A stretch of 64,000 nucleotides of DNA from an uncultured Coriobacteriaceae bacterium (GCA_902793465.1 CADBDT010000001.1:62001-126000); one strand, 5' to 3'. Counted from the stretch's first letter, positions 35,062 to 44,758 are shown. Numbers and translations: made by a program. Notes: generated by a model not told the origin, from the sequence alone.

Positions 35062-36768
35062 ATGAAGCACTTCGCAGACAACAACCAAACTTCGTTCCAC
35101 AAAAACGACGAGCGCGCGGGTAAACGATTCAAGCGACCCCTCAACTACGTACTTATGGCAATGGTGGCCGGCGCCATGGTCTTTGGCGGCACGAGCCTCT
35201 CCACGGCGCAGAATGCATTTGGCGCCACACGTCCTGGCGGACCAGGTCACGGCGATCCGGGCAGCATGATGCAGGGAGCGCCTGGGCAGAGCGGCCACGG
35301 TTCGAGCCAGAGCCAAGGCCAGGGCCAAGGCGGCTTTGGCCAGGACCAGGCAAGCAACACCAACACGACCGACGCAGACAAGGTAACCAAGGAGGTGTCT
35401 CCTGCGGCGAGCGCTGCCACGGTACTGGTGTACATGAACGGCTCCGACCTCGAGTCGTACAGCGGCGAGGCCTCCACGGACATTAAGGAGATGCTGGAGT
35501 CCAGCGTCGGCAAAAACGTTAACGTTATTATCCAGACCATGGGCACGAGCCAGTGGCAGGCCTACGGCATCGCTTCCGACCACGCACAACGGTATCGCGT
35601 AAACCAGGGCAAGCTCGAGCTCGTGGACGACAGCCTTGGCCAGTTGGACACTACCTCGGCAAACACGCTCTCCGACTTTATCTCCTGGGGCACCAAGAAC
35701 TATCCGGCCGATCGCTACATGCTGGTGTTCTGGAACCACGGCGCCGGCCCCGTGTACGGCTTTGGCTACGACGAGTTCCAGGACGACTACGCCGCGCTCA
35801 CGCTCGACGAAATGCAGACGGCCCTTAAGAACAACTCCAACGTGCACTTCGACTTTATAGGCATGGACTGCTGCCTTATGTCCAGCCTGGAAACCTGCCA
35901 GGTGTTTGCCCCATACTGCGACTACACCATTCTTTCCGAGGACTTTGAGCCGGGCGTTGGCTGGAGCTACACCAACTGGCTTAAGAAGCTCGAAGAGAAC
36001 CCCACCATTAACGTAAAGGACCTTGGCAAGGTAATCGTGGACGACATGATATCCGCAACCTCGGCAGATCCCGAAAACGGCGAGGCCACCCTGGCAGTAA
36101 TTGACGAGAAGGCCATCGACGGACTGTATAAGGCATGGACGAACTTTGCCTACGAGAACAAAGACGCGTTGCTCAACACCAACTACAGCCAGGAGACCAG
36201 CTGGCGCACCCGCCCCGGAAAGCCTGGCGGCATGGGCTCGCATAACGGCTGGGGTGGCCAAGGCGGCGAGGGCTACGGCAACGAGTACGGCTACGAGGCT
36301 GGCGACGACTTTGGCTTCGAAGACTGGAACGAGCTCTTTGAGATGTGGGACTCCGACATGAGCAACGTAACCATGTCCGACTACTACGTAACCGACATCC
36401 TGGACGTGGCTTCCTCCATCAACAGCAATTCGGCCAAGGAGCTCAAGTCGGCCATGGAAAAGGCAATCGTGTACTACGGCCAGACGTCTGGCGAGGAGGG
36501 CATGAACGGCATTGGAATCACGCTTCCTTACGGCGACGCGGAATTCTACGACCAGCTAAAAGACGTATTTGGCAAGTGCGGATTGGACAAGGACTACATT
36601 GCCTGGCTCGAGGAGTTCGTAAACGTCCCCAACGCCAACGCATCCGGATCCGAGGAAGAGCACGCGACGAACAACGACTACGACTACGGTTACGGCTACG
36701 ACAACGACCAGTTCTACGGGCTTATCAACGACTTTGCGAACCTCTTTGACGGAGGAATGGCCGCATAG
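35062..36768 (+). CDS. Clostripain-type secreted cysteine protease (C11)
   Basis: A 568-residue exported protease. It has a long basic N-terminus, a signal helix (about 28-50), a Gly/Gln/Ser-rich linker (56-100), then the C11 catalytic core with FWNHGAG (H226) and GMDCCLMSS (nucleophile probably C271, after Asp-Cys). A Gly/Tyr/Glu-rich insert lies at about 385-420. An acidic Asp/Tyr-rich stretch near the C-terminus may bind calcium or the cell wall. AGAAAGGAAC precedes the ATG. Family C hairpin follows the stop and may terminate transcription. Confidence 0.9.
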   Translation: MKHFADNNQTSFHKNDERAGKRFKRPLNYVLMAMVAGAMVFGGTSLSTAQNAFGATRPGGPGHGDPGSMMQGAPGQSGHGSSQSQGQGQGGFGQDQASNTNTTDADKVTKEVSPAASAATVLVYMNGSDLESYSGEASTDIKEMLESSVGKNVNVIIQTMGTSQWQAYGIASDHAQRYRVNQGKLELVDDSLGQLDTTSANTLSDFISWGTKNYPADRYMLVFWNHGAGPVYGFGYDEFQDDYAALTLDEMQTALKNNSNVHFDFIGMDCCLMSSLETCQVFAPYCDYTILSEDFEPGVGWSYTNWLKKLEENPTINVKDLGKVIVDDMISATSADPENGEATLAVIDEKAIDGLYKAWTNFAYENKDALLNTNYSQETSWRTRPGKPGGMGSHNGWGGQGGEGYGNEYGYEAGDDFGFEDWNELFEMWDSDMSNVTMSDYYVTDILDVASSINSNSAKELKSAMEKAIVYYGQTSGEEGMNGIGITLPYGDAEFYDQLKDVFGKCGLDKDYIAWLEEFVNVPNANASGSEEEHATNNDYDYGYGYDNDQFYGLINDFANLFDGGMAA

Positions 36769-36779
36769 CAGACGGAAAA

Positions 36780-36837
36780 ATGAACAGGGGACGTGCCTGG
36801 TGTTCATTTTTGAACACCAGGCACGTCCCCTGTTCAT
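36780..36837. repeat. Family C palindrome, likely terminator
   Basis: A 27-base perfect stem (ATGAACAGGGGACGTGCC..) with a short T-rich loop starts 12 bases after the protease stop. It serves as a strong hairpin between two co-oriented genes. Confidence 0.9.
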
Positions 36838-36885
36838 ACGCCTCTCGTCTATAATTGCAGGGCAACCATGCGGAGGTGTTCTTAG

Positions 36886-37347
36886 ATGTCTATGGAAGTC
36901 AAGGGTATTGTTTTTGGCGTGCTGTTGGTGGCACTGGCTGTTGTTGTGATCATGTTCATTCGCAATGTAATGGGCAAGTCCACGCGTGGCGTGCTCCATG
37001 TGCCGCAGGGTAAGACCATCGTGCCAGTGGTCGTGTGTCAGCAAAATTCGCTTAAGTCCATAAAGTATAGTCAGGTGTTCGATGTGGATCTTATAGCCGA
37101 GCCAACAACCATAACAAACGAGTACACGGGCGAGGAGCTAAGCGGGACCTGTGCAATTGAGTACAGGAACAAGCCGGTAGGGTTTATGGATCAGTCCAGC
37201 AGGTATGTGGGCGTTCTTTCCAAGCTCGGACAAAACAAACGCAAGCTGGTGGTTAGCGCTATGCTTCTTGCCGCAGACGAGGACGGTCGGCCCATAATGC
37301 ACGTTAGGCTTCCCGACGACAAGTGGTTCCTGCGTGCGCTCAAATAA
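36886..37347 (+). CDS. Small membrane-anchored protein of unknown function
   Basis: A 153-residue protein with one N-terminal transmembrane helix (about 7-27) and a soluble domain of about 115 residues. I do not recognise the domain. It contains PVVVCQQNSLKSIKY and YRNKPVGFMDQSSRYVGVL and is rich in beta-forming residues. GGAGG precedes the ATG. It stands alone between a hairpin and a giant palindrome. Confidence 0.75.
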   Translation: MSMEVKGIVFGVLLVALAVVVIMFIRNVMGKSTRGVLHVPQGKTIVPVVVCQQNSLKSIKYSQVFDVDLIAEPTTITNEYTGEELSGTCAIEYRNKPVGFMDQSSRYVGVLSKLGQNKRKLVVSAMLLAADEDGRPIMHVRLPDDKWFLRALK

Positions 37348-37702
37348 GGTGCCGCTCGGGGATGTTCCCCTACGGGTACGTCGCGGATGGGGTGCACAGT
37401 GGGGATACTCCCACCGCCATTTAGTTAAGGGTCTGGGGGCGCTGTGCACATAGGGGATACTCCCCATCGGGTACATCGCGAGCAGGGCTTACGTTGGAGG
37501 CCGGCTTATCCGCGATGTACCCGCAGGGGAATATCCCCTATGTACACAGCGCTAACTTAATGGCGTTGGGATACTCCCCATCGGGTACGTCGCGAGAAGG
37601 CCTTCTCATCATAGGTGGACTATCCGCGACGTACCCGTAGGGGAATATCCCCACTGTGCACCCCTTGCCACTGCCCGCAGGAGCGCATCCCCGAGCGGCA
37701 CC
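37348..37702. repeat. Family B giant nested palindrome
   Basis: A 355-bp fold-back starts on the base after the preceding stop. Ends GGTGCCGCTCGGGGATG and complement pair; inside pair GGGGTGCACAGTGGGGATAC, ACCGCCATTTAGTTAA and TGTGCACATAGGGGATACTC arms, and two CGGGTACATCGCG / CGCGATGTACCCG stems. It lies between convergent genes and could end both transcripts. Confidence 0.9.
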
Positions 37703-37742
37703 CCACGGAAGACTAGCGTCCGCTCATTTTACGTAGATGCCT

Positions 37743-39032
37743 TTATAGCGCCTGCACGGCGTCGAAGCCACGCTGGAGGTCGGCAAGAATGTCGTCTATG
37801 TGTTCGCAGCCAATGGAGAGGCGGATGGTGCTGGGCTTGATGCCCTGGTCTAGGAGCTCCTCCTCCGTAAGCTGCGAATGCGTGGTGGTGGCGGGGTGGA
37901 TGGCCAGGCTCTTTACGTCGGCAACGTTGGCAAGCAGGCTAAAGATCTCGAGCGCGTCCAGGAACGCCCAGGCCTCTTTTTGCCCACCCTTGATGTCAAA
38001 GGTAAAGATGGAGCCGCCGCCGTTGGGGAAGTACTTTTGGTACAGGTCGTTGTCGCGATGCGAGGCAAGGCTCGGGTGGCTTACGCCCTCCACCAGCGGG
38101 TGGTTTGCAAGGAAATCAACCACCTTGGCGGTGTTCTGTGCGTGGCGGTCCAGGCGCAGCGAGAGGGTCTCGACGCCCTGGAGCAGCAGGAACGCATTAA
38201 ACGGCGAGATGCACGCGCCGGTGTCGCGCAGAAGGATTGCGCGAATGTAGGTGGCAAGCGCCGCGGGACCGGCCGCGTCCACAAACGACACGCCGTGGTA
38301 GCTGGGGTTGGCCTCGGCAATGGGGGCGTATGCGCCGGCGGCGCGCCAGTCAAACGTGCCGGCGTCCACAATTACGCCGCCGAGGGTGGTGCCGTGGCCG
38401 CCAAAGAACTTGGTGGCGGAGTGCACGACCACGTCGGCGCCGTGCTCGATGGGGCGCACCCAGTAGGCTGCTCCAAAGGTATTGTCAATAACCAGGGGAA
38501 GGTTGTGGGCATGGGCGATCTTTGCAATTGCATCGATGTCCGGAATGTCGGATGTGGGGTTGCCCAGCGTCTCTATAAACACTGCCTTGGTGTTGGGCCT
38601 AATGGCAGCCTCTACCTCTGCGAGGTCGTGGGAGTCCACAAAGGTGGTCTGTATGCCGTAGAGGGGGAGCGTGTGGGCCAGGAGGTTAAAGCTTCCGCCG
38701 TAGATGGTCTTTTGCGCCACAATGTGGTCGCCTGCCTGGGCGAGGGCCTGGATGGTGTAGGTGATGGCCGCTGCGCCGCTTGCCGTGGCCAGCGCTGCCA
38801 CGCCGCCCTCGAGCGCCGCGACGCGCTTTTCCAGTACGTCCTGGGTGGAGTTGGTTAATCGACCGTAGATATTGCCCGCGTCCGCGAGCCCAAACCGTGC
38901 CGCAGCGTGTTCCGAGTTATGGAACACGTACGAGGTCGTTTGGTAGATAGGCACCGCGCGGGAGTCGGTGGTGGGGTCGGCCTGCTCCTGTCCAACGTGA
39001 AGCTGCAGGGTCTCAAATTTATAGTTGCTCAT
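37743..39032 (-). CDS. metY: O-acetylhomoserine sulfhydrylase
   Basis: PLP enzyme that makes homocysteine from O-acetylhomoserine and sulfide. The 429-residue protein has the Cys/Met-metabolism fold with [25 protein letters not shown] and [12 protein letters not shown] with the PLP Lys. The extra length and central SYHGV region distinguish MetY from MetB or methionine gamma-lyase. Divergent from an Rrf2 regulator, with inverted repeats between them. Confidence 0.93.
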   Translation of the reverse strand: MSNYKFETLQLHVGQEQADPTTDSRAVPIYQTTSYVFHNSEHAAARFGLADAGNIYGRLTNSTQDVLEKRVAALEGGVAALATASGAAAITYTIQALAQAGDHIVAQKTIYGGSFNLLAHTLPLYGIQTTFVDSHDLAEVEAAIRPNTKAVFIETLGNPTSDIPDIDAIAKIAHAHNLPLVIDNTFGAAYWVRPIEHGADVVVHSATKFFGGHGTTLGGVIVDAGTFDWRAAGAYAPIAEANPSYHGVSFVDAAGPAALATYIRAILLRDTGACISPFNAFLLLQGVETLSLRLDRHAQNTAKVVDFLANHPLVEGVSHPSLASHRDNDLYQKYFPNGGGSIFTFDIKGGQKEAWAFLDALEIFSLLANVADVKSLAIHPATTTHSQLTEEELLDQGIKPSTIRLSIGCEHIDDILADLQRGFDAVQAL

Positions 39033-39068
39033 GGTGTTCTCCTTTCGAGTTAACTTGCGAGAAGGATA

Positions 39069-39130
39069 AACCTACTTAACAGGTTGGTTGAATGACGTAA
39101 CAACTTGATAACCTACTCACTTGATGGTTA
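39069..39130. promoter_or_regulatory. Two candidate operators between metY and the Rrf2 gene
   Basis: AACCT-N7-AGGTT (39069-39085) and TAACC-N12-GGTTA (39109-39130) lie in the AT-rich divergent region. Rrf2 proteins bind such dyads, so autoregulation and control of metY is plausible. Confidence 0.5.
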
Positions 39131-39187
39131 AATTAGTGCCAAGTGTTAGCCAGAGTTTCCGACTATGCACAGACGGGAGATGAGTGC

Positions 39188-39604
39188 ATGATTTCCACCA
39201 AGGGCCGATATGCTGTACGGGTGCTGGTAGACCTCGCGGGTTGCGAGGACGGGGACTTTGTTCCGCTGCGCGACGTTGCTGAGCGCCAGCAGATTTCCGA
39301 GAAGTATCTGCAGCGCATATCCAGGCAGCTGGTGGATGCGGGCATACTCGAAGGCATTAGGGGCAAGGGCGGCGGATATCGGCTTGCCAAGCCTGCAAAC
39401 GAGATCTGCGTGTACGATGTGCTCGAGGCTGCGGAAGGAACGCTGGCGCCTGTGGCCTGTCTCGCGGATGGTGCGCCTGCGTGCGAACGCGCCGATTTGT
39501 GCAAGACGCTGCCGCTTTGGGAGCAGTTTTATGCAAACGTGCGCGAGCTCTTTGGGTCGGTGAGCATTGCAGACCTAGCGGAAGGCGCAATCGACTGCGT
39601 ATAG
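39188..39604 (+). CDS. Rrf2-family transcriptional regulator with three conserved Cys
   Basis: A 138-residue regulator with an N-terminal winged helix (MISTKGRYAVRVLVDLA...QISEKYLQRISRQL), wing GIRGKGGGYRLAKP, and a C-terminal ACLADGAPACERADLC. The Cys-x7-Cys-x5-Cys spacing differs from IscR (x5, x5) but could hold an Fe-S cluster. Being divergent from metY suggests a CymR/IscR-like sulfur-responsive role. The start at 39188 follows GGGAG. Confidence 0.88.
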   Translation: MISTKGRYAVRVLVDLAGCEDGDFVPLRDVAERQQISEKYLQRISRQLVDAGILEGIRGKGGGYRLAKPANEICVYDVLEAAEGTLAPVACLADGAPACERADLCKTLPLWEQFYANVRELFGSVSIADLAEGAIDCV

Positions 39605-39769
39605 GGCGCTCGTGGGAGCGCGCGAGGTGTCCGCCGGCCTCTCCCGCATGCCCAGCGCTCACCGCGTTCGCTCGTTCGCTGTGCTCACGAATCGCGTTAG
39701 GGGACAGGCTCGTGCGCCATGGTCCGAATGAGGTAGTATACAAACGGCAGGGCGGACCAGAGAGGCGGC

Positions 39770-40579
39770 GTGATCCAATTGATTACCAACTTTGTGCAGG
39801 ACCTAGCGGACGGAAGACCCTTAGCGATTGCGGGAATAGCCCTTGCCATGTTTTTGATAACGGCGGTCGTGGTGCATCTTGCAGCCAAGGTGCTCACTCG
39901 TGCAATGCAGGTGGATGGCATACCCATTCCATCGAGCAGCATCCTGGTCAACATTGTGCGCGGGGCCCTGTGGGTTATAGGAATATCAACTATTTTGTCT
40001 GCATGCTTTAAGGTGGACGTAAACGGCATTGTTGCAGCGGTTGGAGTAGGCGGCGTCGCGCTTTCGCTGGGCATGCAGGACACCATAAAGAACTTTATTG
40101 GCGGCCTGCAGGTTACGCTTATGGGCATCGTTCGCCCTGGCGACCACATTATTGTGGACGGCGTGGAAGGCATTGTACAGGACGTAACGTGGCGCCAGAC
40201 CACGGTAATAGACTACGAGAAGAACAACATTATTATTCCCAATGCCGTGGTTAACGCCACCACGGTGCAAAAGGTAACGCCAGAGTTTCTTGTTTCCACC
40301 ATGCTCTCGTTTACCAACGACGGCCGCGACCTCGACAAGATGATTCCCCAGATGGAGGCGCTTGCCAAGGAGGCTGTAGAAAAGGTCGCGCCGCTGGAAA
40401 AGGACCCGTGGATTCTGCTTACGCAAATTGGTGAGTACGGCACCTGGGCAAAGCTGCGCTTTGTGCTCAAGGACGTGGAGCACGCCCGCGAGGCGCGCGA
40501 CGCGGCCCTACGTGCCGTATCGCCCTTTACCCGCAACAACGCACCCGATGTTCTGGGTGCGCTGGAGGAAGCCGAATAG
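39770..40579 (+). CDS. MscS-family mechanosensitive channel
   Basis: A 269-residue channel with two N-terminal transmembrane helices, then the pore helix and beta domain. It has GIVAAVGVGGVALSLGMQDT and IKNFIGGLQVTLMGIVRPGD, a clear MscS core, and ends in a soluble domain. Starts with GTG at 39770 after AGAGAGG. Shorter than MscK-type proteins. Probably an osmotic safety valve. Confidence 0.92.
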   Translation: MIQLITNFVQDLADGRPLAIAGIALAMFLITAVVVHLAAKVLTRAMQVDGIPIPSSSILVNIVRGALWVIGISTILSACFKVDVNGIVAAVGVGGVALSLGMQDTIKNFIGGLQVTLMGIVRPGDHIIVDGVEGIVQDVTWRQTTVIDYEKNNIIIPNAVVNATTVQKVTPEFLVSTMLSFTNDGRDLDKMIPQMEALAKEAVEKVAPLEKDPWILLTQIGEYGTWAKLRFVLKDVEHAREARDAALRAVSPFTRNNAPDVLGALEEAE

Positions 40580-40583
40580 GGCA

Positions 40584-40647
40584 CCTATCAAGGGGGAGTA
40601 CCCCTCTTGATTGGTACCTATCAAGAGGGGTACTCCCCCTTGATAGG
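40584..40647. repeat. Family A palindrome between convergent genes
   Basis: A 64-bp copy almost identical to the one in cbiGHJ (13547-13610). It begins 5 bases after the mscS stop and ends 1 base before the stop of the minus-strand pseudogene. Confidence 0.93.
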
Positions 40648-40648
40648 T

Positions 40649-41270
40649 TTACTGCTTGGAGAGCTGCGTTACGGCCTCGATAAGCGCGTCTACGTCTTCT
40701 TCGGTGTTGTACATGCCCATGCTCACGCGAACCATTGCCGGGGCTTCGAAGCCGGGCTTGTCGCGATCGGCCAAAATCTGCTCGTCCGAAATGCCCATGA
40801 GGCGATGGCAGAGCGGATGCGCGCAAAACTCACCCTGGCGCACGGCAATGCCGTACTTGTTTGCAAACGCCTGCGCCACGTCGGCCGCCTTAACTTTTTG
40901 GAGGTTAAAGGTAAGCACGCCCACGCGGTCCTCTATGTTCTGGCTGTCTGCGTAGAGCGTAACGCCGTCGATTGCTTGCAGGCCGTCAATCGCGCGGCGC
41001 AGGAGCACCTGCTCGTGCTTTTGGATGGCATCGAAGCCAACCGTAGAGAGTGCCTCGCATGCCTTGCCCAGCGCAATTTGCCCAAAGTAGTTGGGCGAGC
41101 CTGCCTCCCATAGTTCGGGCGCCTTGAGCCAGGTAACGTCCGAGTCGGACACCACGTCCACCATGCCGCCGCTGCGGTAGGCGGGCACGTGGGCGTTCAT
41201 TATCTCCGTCTTGCCCACAATGCATCCGCCGCCAAAGGGCGCGTACATCTTGTGGGCTGAGCACACAAAG
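40649..41270 (-). pseudogene. Class V aminotransferase (Csd/SufS-like), N-terminal half deleted
   Basis: The remaining 207 or so codons match the second half of cysteine desulfurase-type enzymes. They begin at the PLP-Lys segment CSAHKMYAPFGGG and continue through GEFCAHPLCHRLMG (active-site Cys loop) to the C-terminus. The first roughly 200 residues are missing. The break coincides with a half copy of the family A repeat (41271-41297), immediately followed by an unrelated promoter and gene. No proper start exists. Most likely a non-functional remnant. Confidence 0.85.
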
Positions 41271-41297
41271 TCAAGATGGGGACTCCCCCTTGATTGG
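41271..41297. repeat. Family A half element at the aminotransferase breakpoint
   Basis: TCAAGATGGGGACTCCCCC followed by TTGATTGG, a short copy of the family A palindrome. Confidence 0.8.
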
Positions 41298-41343
41298 CTG
41301 CCGTATGATATACACGTGTTGGGGTTCGGTAGAGGAGGCTCAA

Positions 41344-42015
41344 ATGGATACAGGGCTATTTAAAGCCGCAATAGCAAAGTTTGTGGCTGGTTTTGTGGCC
41401 GTGGGGTTGCTTCTGTTCGTGCCTGCGGGAACGCTGGCATGGTGGAGGGGCTGGCTCCTTATGGCAATCCTCTTTGTTCCAATGTTTGTGGCTGGCCTCG
41501 TAATGCTTGCAAAGGCACCCGACCTCCTAAAAAAGCGCCTGGATGTGGACGAGAAGGAGGACGAGCAAAAGTCGGTCGTGGTCTTGTCTGCAGTAATGTT
41601 TGTGTCTGCTTTTGTGGTGGCGGGACTCGGTTTTCGCTTGGGATGGCCTACGCTTCCTAGCTGGGCATCGTGGGTGGGTGCTGCCGTGTTCCTTGCATCG
41701 TATGCTCTCTACGCAGAGGTTATGCGCCAGAATGCCTACCTGTCGCGTACGATTGGTGTGCAAGAGGGCCAGCGCGTTGTGGATACGGGGCTTTACGGAA
41801 TCGTGCGTCATCCTATGTACAGCGCTACGCTGCTGCTGTTTTTGTCTATGCCCATCGTGCTCGGGTCGCCGTTTTCCTTTGCGATTACGCTGGTATACCT
41901 GCCCATAATTGCCAAGCGGATCAAAAACGAGGAAGAAGTCCTGTGCAAGGGCCTGCCCGGATATCGCGAGTACATGCAACGGGTAAGGTGGCGGCTCGTG
42001 CCCCACGTGTGGTAG
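41344..42015 (+). CDS. Isoprenylcysteine methyltransferase-like (ICMT/PEMT) membrane protein
   Basis: A 223-residue protein with about five transmembrane helices. The conserved C-terminal methyltransferase motif comprises GLYGIVRHPMYSATLL and then EEVLCKGLPGYREYMQRVRWRLVP. Such proteins methylate lipids or carboxyl groups using SAM; the bacterial substrate is unknown. GGAGG 6 bases before the ATG at 41344 sets the start. Confidence 0.87.
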   Translation: MDTGLFKAAIAKFVAGFVAVGLLLFVPAGTLAWWRGWLLMAILFVPMFVAGLVMLAKAPDLLKKRLDVDEKEDEQKSVVVLSAVMFVSAFVVAGLGFRLGWPTLPSWASWVGAAVFLASYALYAEVMRQNAYLSRTIGVQEGQRVVDTGLYGIVRHPMYSATLLLFLSMPIVLGSPFSFAITLVYLPIIAKRIKNEEEVLCKGLPGYREYMQRVRWRLVPHVW

Positions 42016-42041
42016 CGGAACTGCTGGATTGATGCGCGCTT

Positions 42042-42105
42042 TCAATCAAGGGGGAGTACCCCTCTTGATAGGTACCAATCAAAGGGGGTACTCCCCCTTG
42101 ATTGG
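42042..42105. repeat. Family A palindrome
   Basis: A 64-bp fold-back (CAATCAAGGGGGAGTACCCC..), 27 bases after the ICMT-like stop. Confidence 0.9.
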
Positions 42106-42183
42106 TTAGGCAACTACCTATTGCGTGACAATACCCAGCGCGGCTCTTACGCTATTGCCGTATGGCAACGGAAGGGGGGCACC

Positions 42184-43002
42184 ATGAGTGTTGGCAAAAC
42201 GATTTCGAGCGCGCGCAAGAGAGCTGGACTCACGCAAGAGCAGCTCGCGGCCAAGGTGTACGTTACGCGGCAGGCAGTAAGCAGATGGGAGACGGGGGAG
42301 AGCGAGCCGGGCATCGACATGCGCAAGCTCTTGTCAAGCGTGCTGGATGTGCCTGTGGCGAGCCTGCTCGACCTGCCCGACGGCCCTTCGTGCCAGTGCT
42401 GCGGCACGCCCTTCGACGTGCCAAACATGCCCCTGGGGACAAACGCGGACGGCACGCAGAACCCCGACTACTGCGGATGGTGTTATCAAAACGGCGAGTT
42501 TACCAGCGCCGGGTTGGACGAGATAATAGAGCAAAACGTGCCGTACCTCATGCAAGCTACCGGCTATACGGCCGAGGAGGCGGTGTCGTTTATGGGGGCG
42601 CTCCTGCCAACGCTCAAGCGGTGGAGCGGCGTAGAGAACCGCAACGTGGCGGCCAACCTTAAGAGGAGCAACTTCTATGTGTGTCCCGACTGCGGCAACG
42701 TTGTTTGGTCGGCGGGCGAGGTGGCGGCAAGCTGCTGCGGGAATGCACTCGAGCCGCTTGTGGCACGGCGCAACGACGGCATTCTGAACGCAACCGTGGA
42801 CGTAGCGGACGGATTCCAGCGCGTGCACGTGGAGCATCCCATGAGCAAGGATGATTACCTGCTGTTTATTGCGGCCGTTGGCGACAATCTGGTTCGCATC
42901 AAGCGGCTTTATCCCGAGCAAGAGGCGCGCGCCGAGTTCTGGCTGCAGGGTCCCTGCAAGATCTACGCGTACGGGACTGGGTGCGGCTTGGTGGAGGTGT
43001 GA
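42184..43002 (+). CDS. XRE-family regulator with zinc ribbon
   Basis: A 272-residue protein. An N-terminal helix-turn-helix (about 5-60: ISSARKRAGLTQEQLAAKV, VSRWETGESEP) is followed by a zinc ribbon (about 80-150) with CQCCGTPFD and DYCGWCYQNGEFT, and a second Cys set at FYVCPDCGNVVW ... ASCCGN. The last 70 residues are unassigned. The combination matches putative regulators with a Zn_ribbon_2 domain. Ligand and targets unknown. GGAAGGGGGG precedes the ATG. Confidence 0.88.
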   Translation: MSVGKTISSARKRAGLTQEQLAAKVYVTRQAVSRWETGESEPGIDMRKLLSSVLDVPVASLLDLPDGPSCQCCGTPFDVPNMPLGTNADGTQNPDYCGWCYQNGEFTSAGLDEIIEQNVPYLMQATGYTAEEAVSFMGALLPTLKRWSGVENRNVAANLKRSNFYVCPDCGNVVWSAGEVAASCCGNALEPLVARRNDGILNATVDVADGFQRVHVEHPMSKDDYLLFIAAVGDNLVRIKRLYPEQEARAEFWLQGPCKIYAYGTGCGLVEV

Positions 43003-43093
43003 GGCAGGCCAGGACAAAGGGGACGGGGGCGTTTGTCCTGCCTGGTTTAACGTGCGAGTGTATGTTGTCGAATGAAAAATTGAGCCAGTTGGA

Positions 43094-43627
43094 AACGCAG
43101 CCGCGTGCATTTGCGTGGCCGCGCATGCCCGAGACGCACGTAGTTGCGTATAGTCGGCCACCACTACCCGCAACCGCGTGCATTTGAGAAGCCAGGTGCC
43201 CTCGAAACGCACGCCCCTGCGTGCAGTTGGCCCACACTGCCCGCAGCCGCGTGCATTTGCGTGGCCGCGCGTGCCCGAAACGCACGCCCCTTCGTGCAGT
43301 CGGCCCACACTACCCGCAAGCACGTGCATCTGGACGATCGGACGCCGTCGAAACGCACGTAGCTGCGTGCAGTCAACTGTCACTCCACGCAGCTGCGTGC
43401 ATCTTGGAAGCCATGCGCCGCCCAAACGCACGTAGTTGCGTATAGTCGGCCACCACTACCCGCAGCCGCGTGCATTTGAGAAGCCAGGTGCCCTCGAAAC
43501 GCACGCCCCTGCGTGCAGTTGGCCCACACTACCCGCAGCCGCGTGCATTTGGATGGCCGCGCGTGCTCGAAACGCACGCCAGTGCGTGCAGTCGGCCGCC
43601 ACTGCCCGCAGCCGCGTGCATTTGGGT
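43094..43627. repeat. Family D array D4
   Basis: About seven units in alternating orientation (CCGCAGCCGCGTGCATTTG and AAACGCACG..TGCGTGCAGT), unit about 78 bp. Some spacers repeat exactly within the array. No gene in 43003-43720. Confidence 0.9.
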
Positions 43628-43720
43628 CGAACGCCGATGTTGCCCTATGGCTCTTCTTGCTATGCTTAAATTATCGTATGCAAGTACGCGTTGGAGCCTC
43701 AAAGCGCAAGGGTGGTCGCC

Positions 43721-44758
43721 ATGCAAAAAAGAATCCTAGCCTGTATTGCTATTGTCGCAACGCTCGTCGTCTGTGGCTGCGCGTCAACCCAAGGTAGCAC
43801 GGCAAGCAGCTCGTCGAGCACCGCCGCGGCAACGGCCGCAAGCGCCGCCGCGCACCGCGAAATAGCCCACCGCTACGCATCTGCACAGGAAGGCAAGGAC
43901 CTGCTGCTCTCCAACAACGAGTACTACGCGGGCTTTAGCCAGAACGACCTCGACTTTAGAATGCAAAAAACAGGTGCAACGATAGAGGAATACAAGTCCT
44001 TTGCCTCCGAACAGGTCCGCGATTTTACCGACAGCGAAAAGGCCCTAATCGACAAGTGCTTTGCGCAGATGGCAACCACGATTGCCGAGCACGGCTACAC
44101 CCTTCCTCCGCTCGACGAGGTAACGTTTGTAAAGACCACCATGGCCGAAGAATGCAATGTTGCTGGATATACGCATGGAACGACCATCTTTTTGGGGCAA
44201 AACGTCTTGGATATGGTTGACTCCACAGGCGGGATTGATGGGGATCCAAACTTCCTAACAACCTTGCTCTGGCACGAGCTTTTTCACTGCCTAACCAGGA
44301 ACAACCCCGACTTTAGGGCAAGCATGTACAAGATTATCCACTTTACCGTGCACGATGCGGGCTACGCCCTGCCGCCGAGCGCGATGGAGTATCACATAAG
44401 CAATCCCGACGTCGAGCACCACGACTCATCCGCCATGTTTAGCATCAACGGAAAGGACGTGGAATGCTTTGCGGACATGGCAACAACGCGGCACTTCCAG
44501 AAGGAAGGAGACTCGTTCTTCGACTGCATTACCACGGCGCTGGTTCCGGTCGATGGCACAGATACCTACTACACCCCCGACCAGGCCGCCAACTTTAGCG
44601 AGGTTTTTGGAAGCAACACAAAGTATGTGGCTGACCCCGAGGAATGCATGGCAGACAACTTTTCCTTTGCGCTTGTTTACGGCAAGGAAGGTAAGAACGG
44701 CAGCGGCTACAAGTCGCCCGAAATTATCGAGGGCGTTATTTCCTATCTGAGTCGATAA
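43721..44758 (+). CDS. Putative zinc metallopeptidase lipoprotein
   Basis: A 345-residue exported lipoprotein (VVCGC lipobox near residue 20, then a Ser/Ala/Thr linker). A central TTLLWHELFHCLTRN gives the HExxH zinc motif. A downstream NGKDVECFADMATTR could supply the third ligand Glu. The family is not recognised; the Cys-flanked motif and tail DPEECMADNFSFAL resemble peptidases with a late ENFA-type Glu. The start at 43721 is preferred to a longer GTG frame because it begins the signal peptide. Confidence 0.75.
   Translation: MQKRILACIAIVATLVVCGCASTQGSTASSSSSTAAATAASAAAHREIAHRYASAQEGKDLLLSNNEYYAGFSQNDLDFRMQKTGATIEEYKSFASEQVRDFTDSEKALIDKCFAQMATTIAEHGYTLPPLDEVTFVKTTMAEECNVAGYTHGTTIFLGQNVLDMVDSTGGIDGDPNFLTTLLWHELFHCLTRNNPDFRASMYKIIHFTVHDAGYALPPSAMEYHISNPDVEHHDSSAMFSINGKDVECFADMATTRHFQKEGDSFFDCITTALVPVDGTDTYYTPDQAANFSEVFGSNTKYVADPEECMADNFSFALVYGKEGKNGSGYKSPEIIEGVISYLSR

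Noticed and set aside
40649-41266. A functional short cysteine desulfurase starting at the first Met
   Set aside because: The protein would lack about half of the PLP fold, including the N-terminal cofactor-binding segments, and the break is at a repeat.
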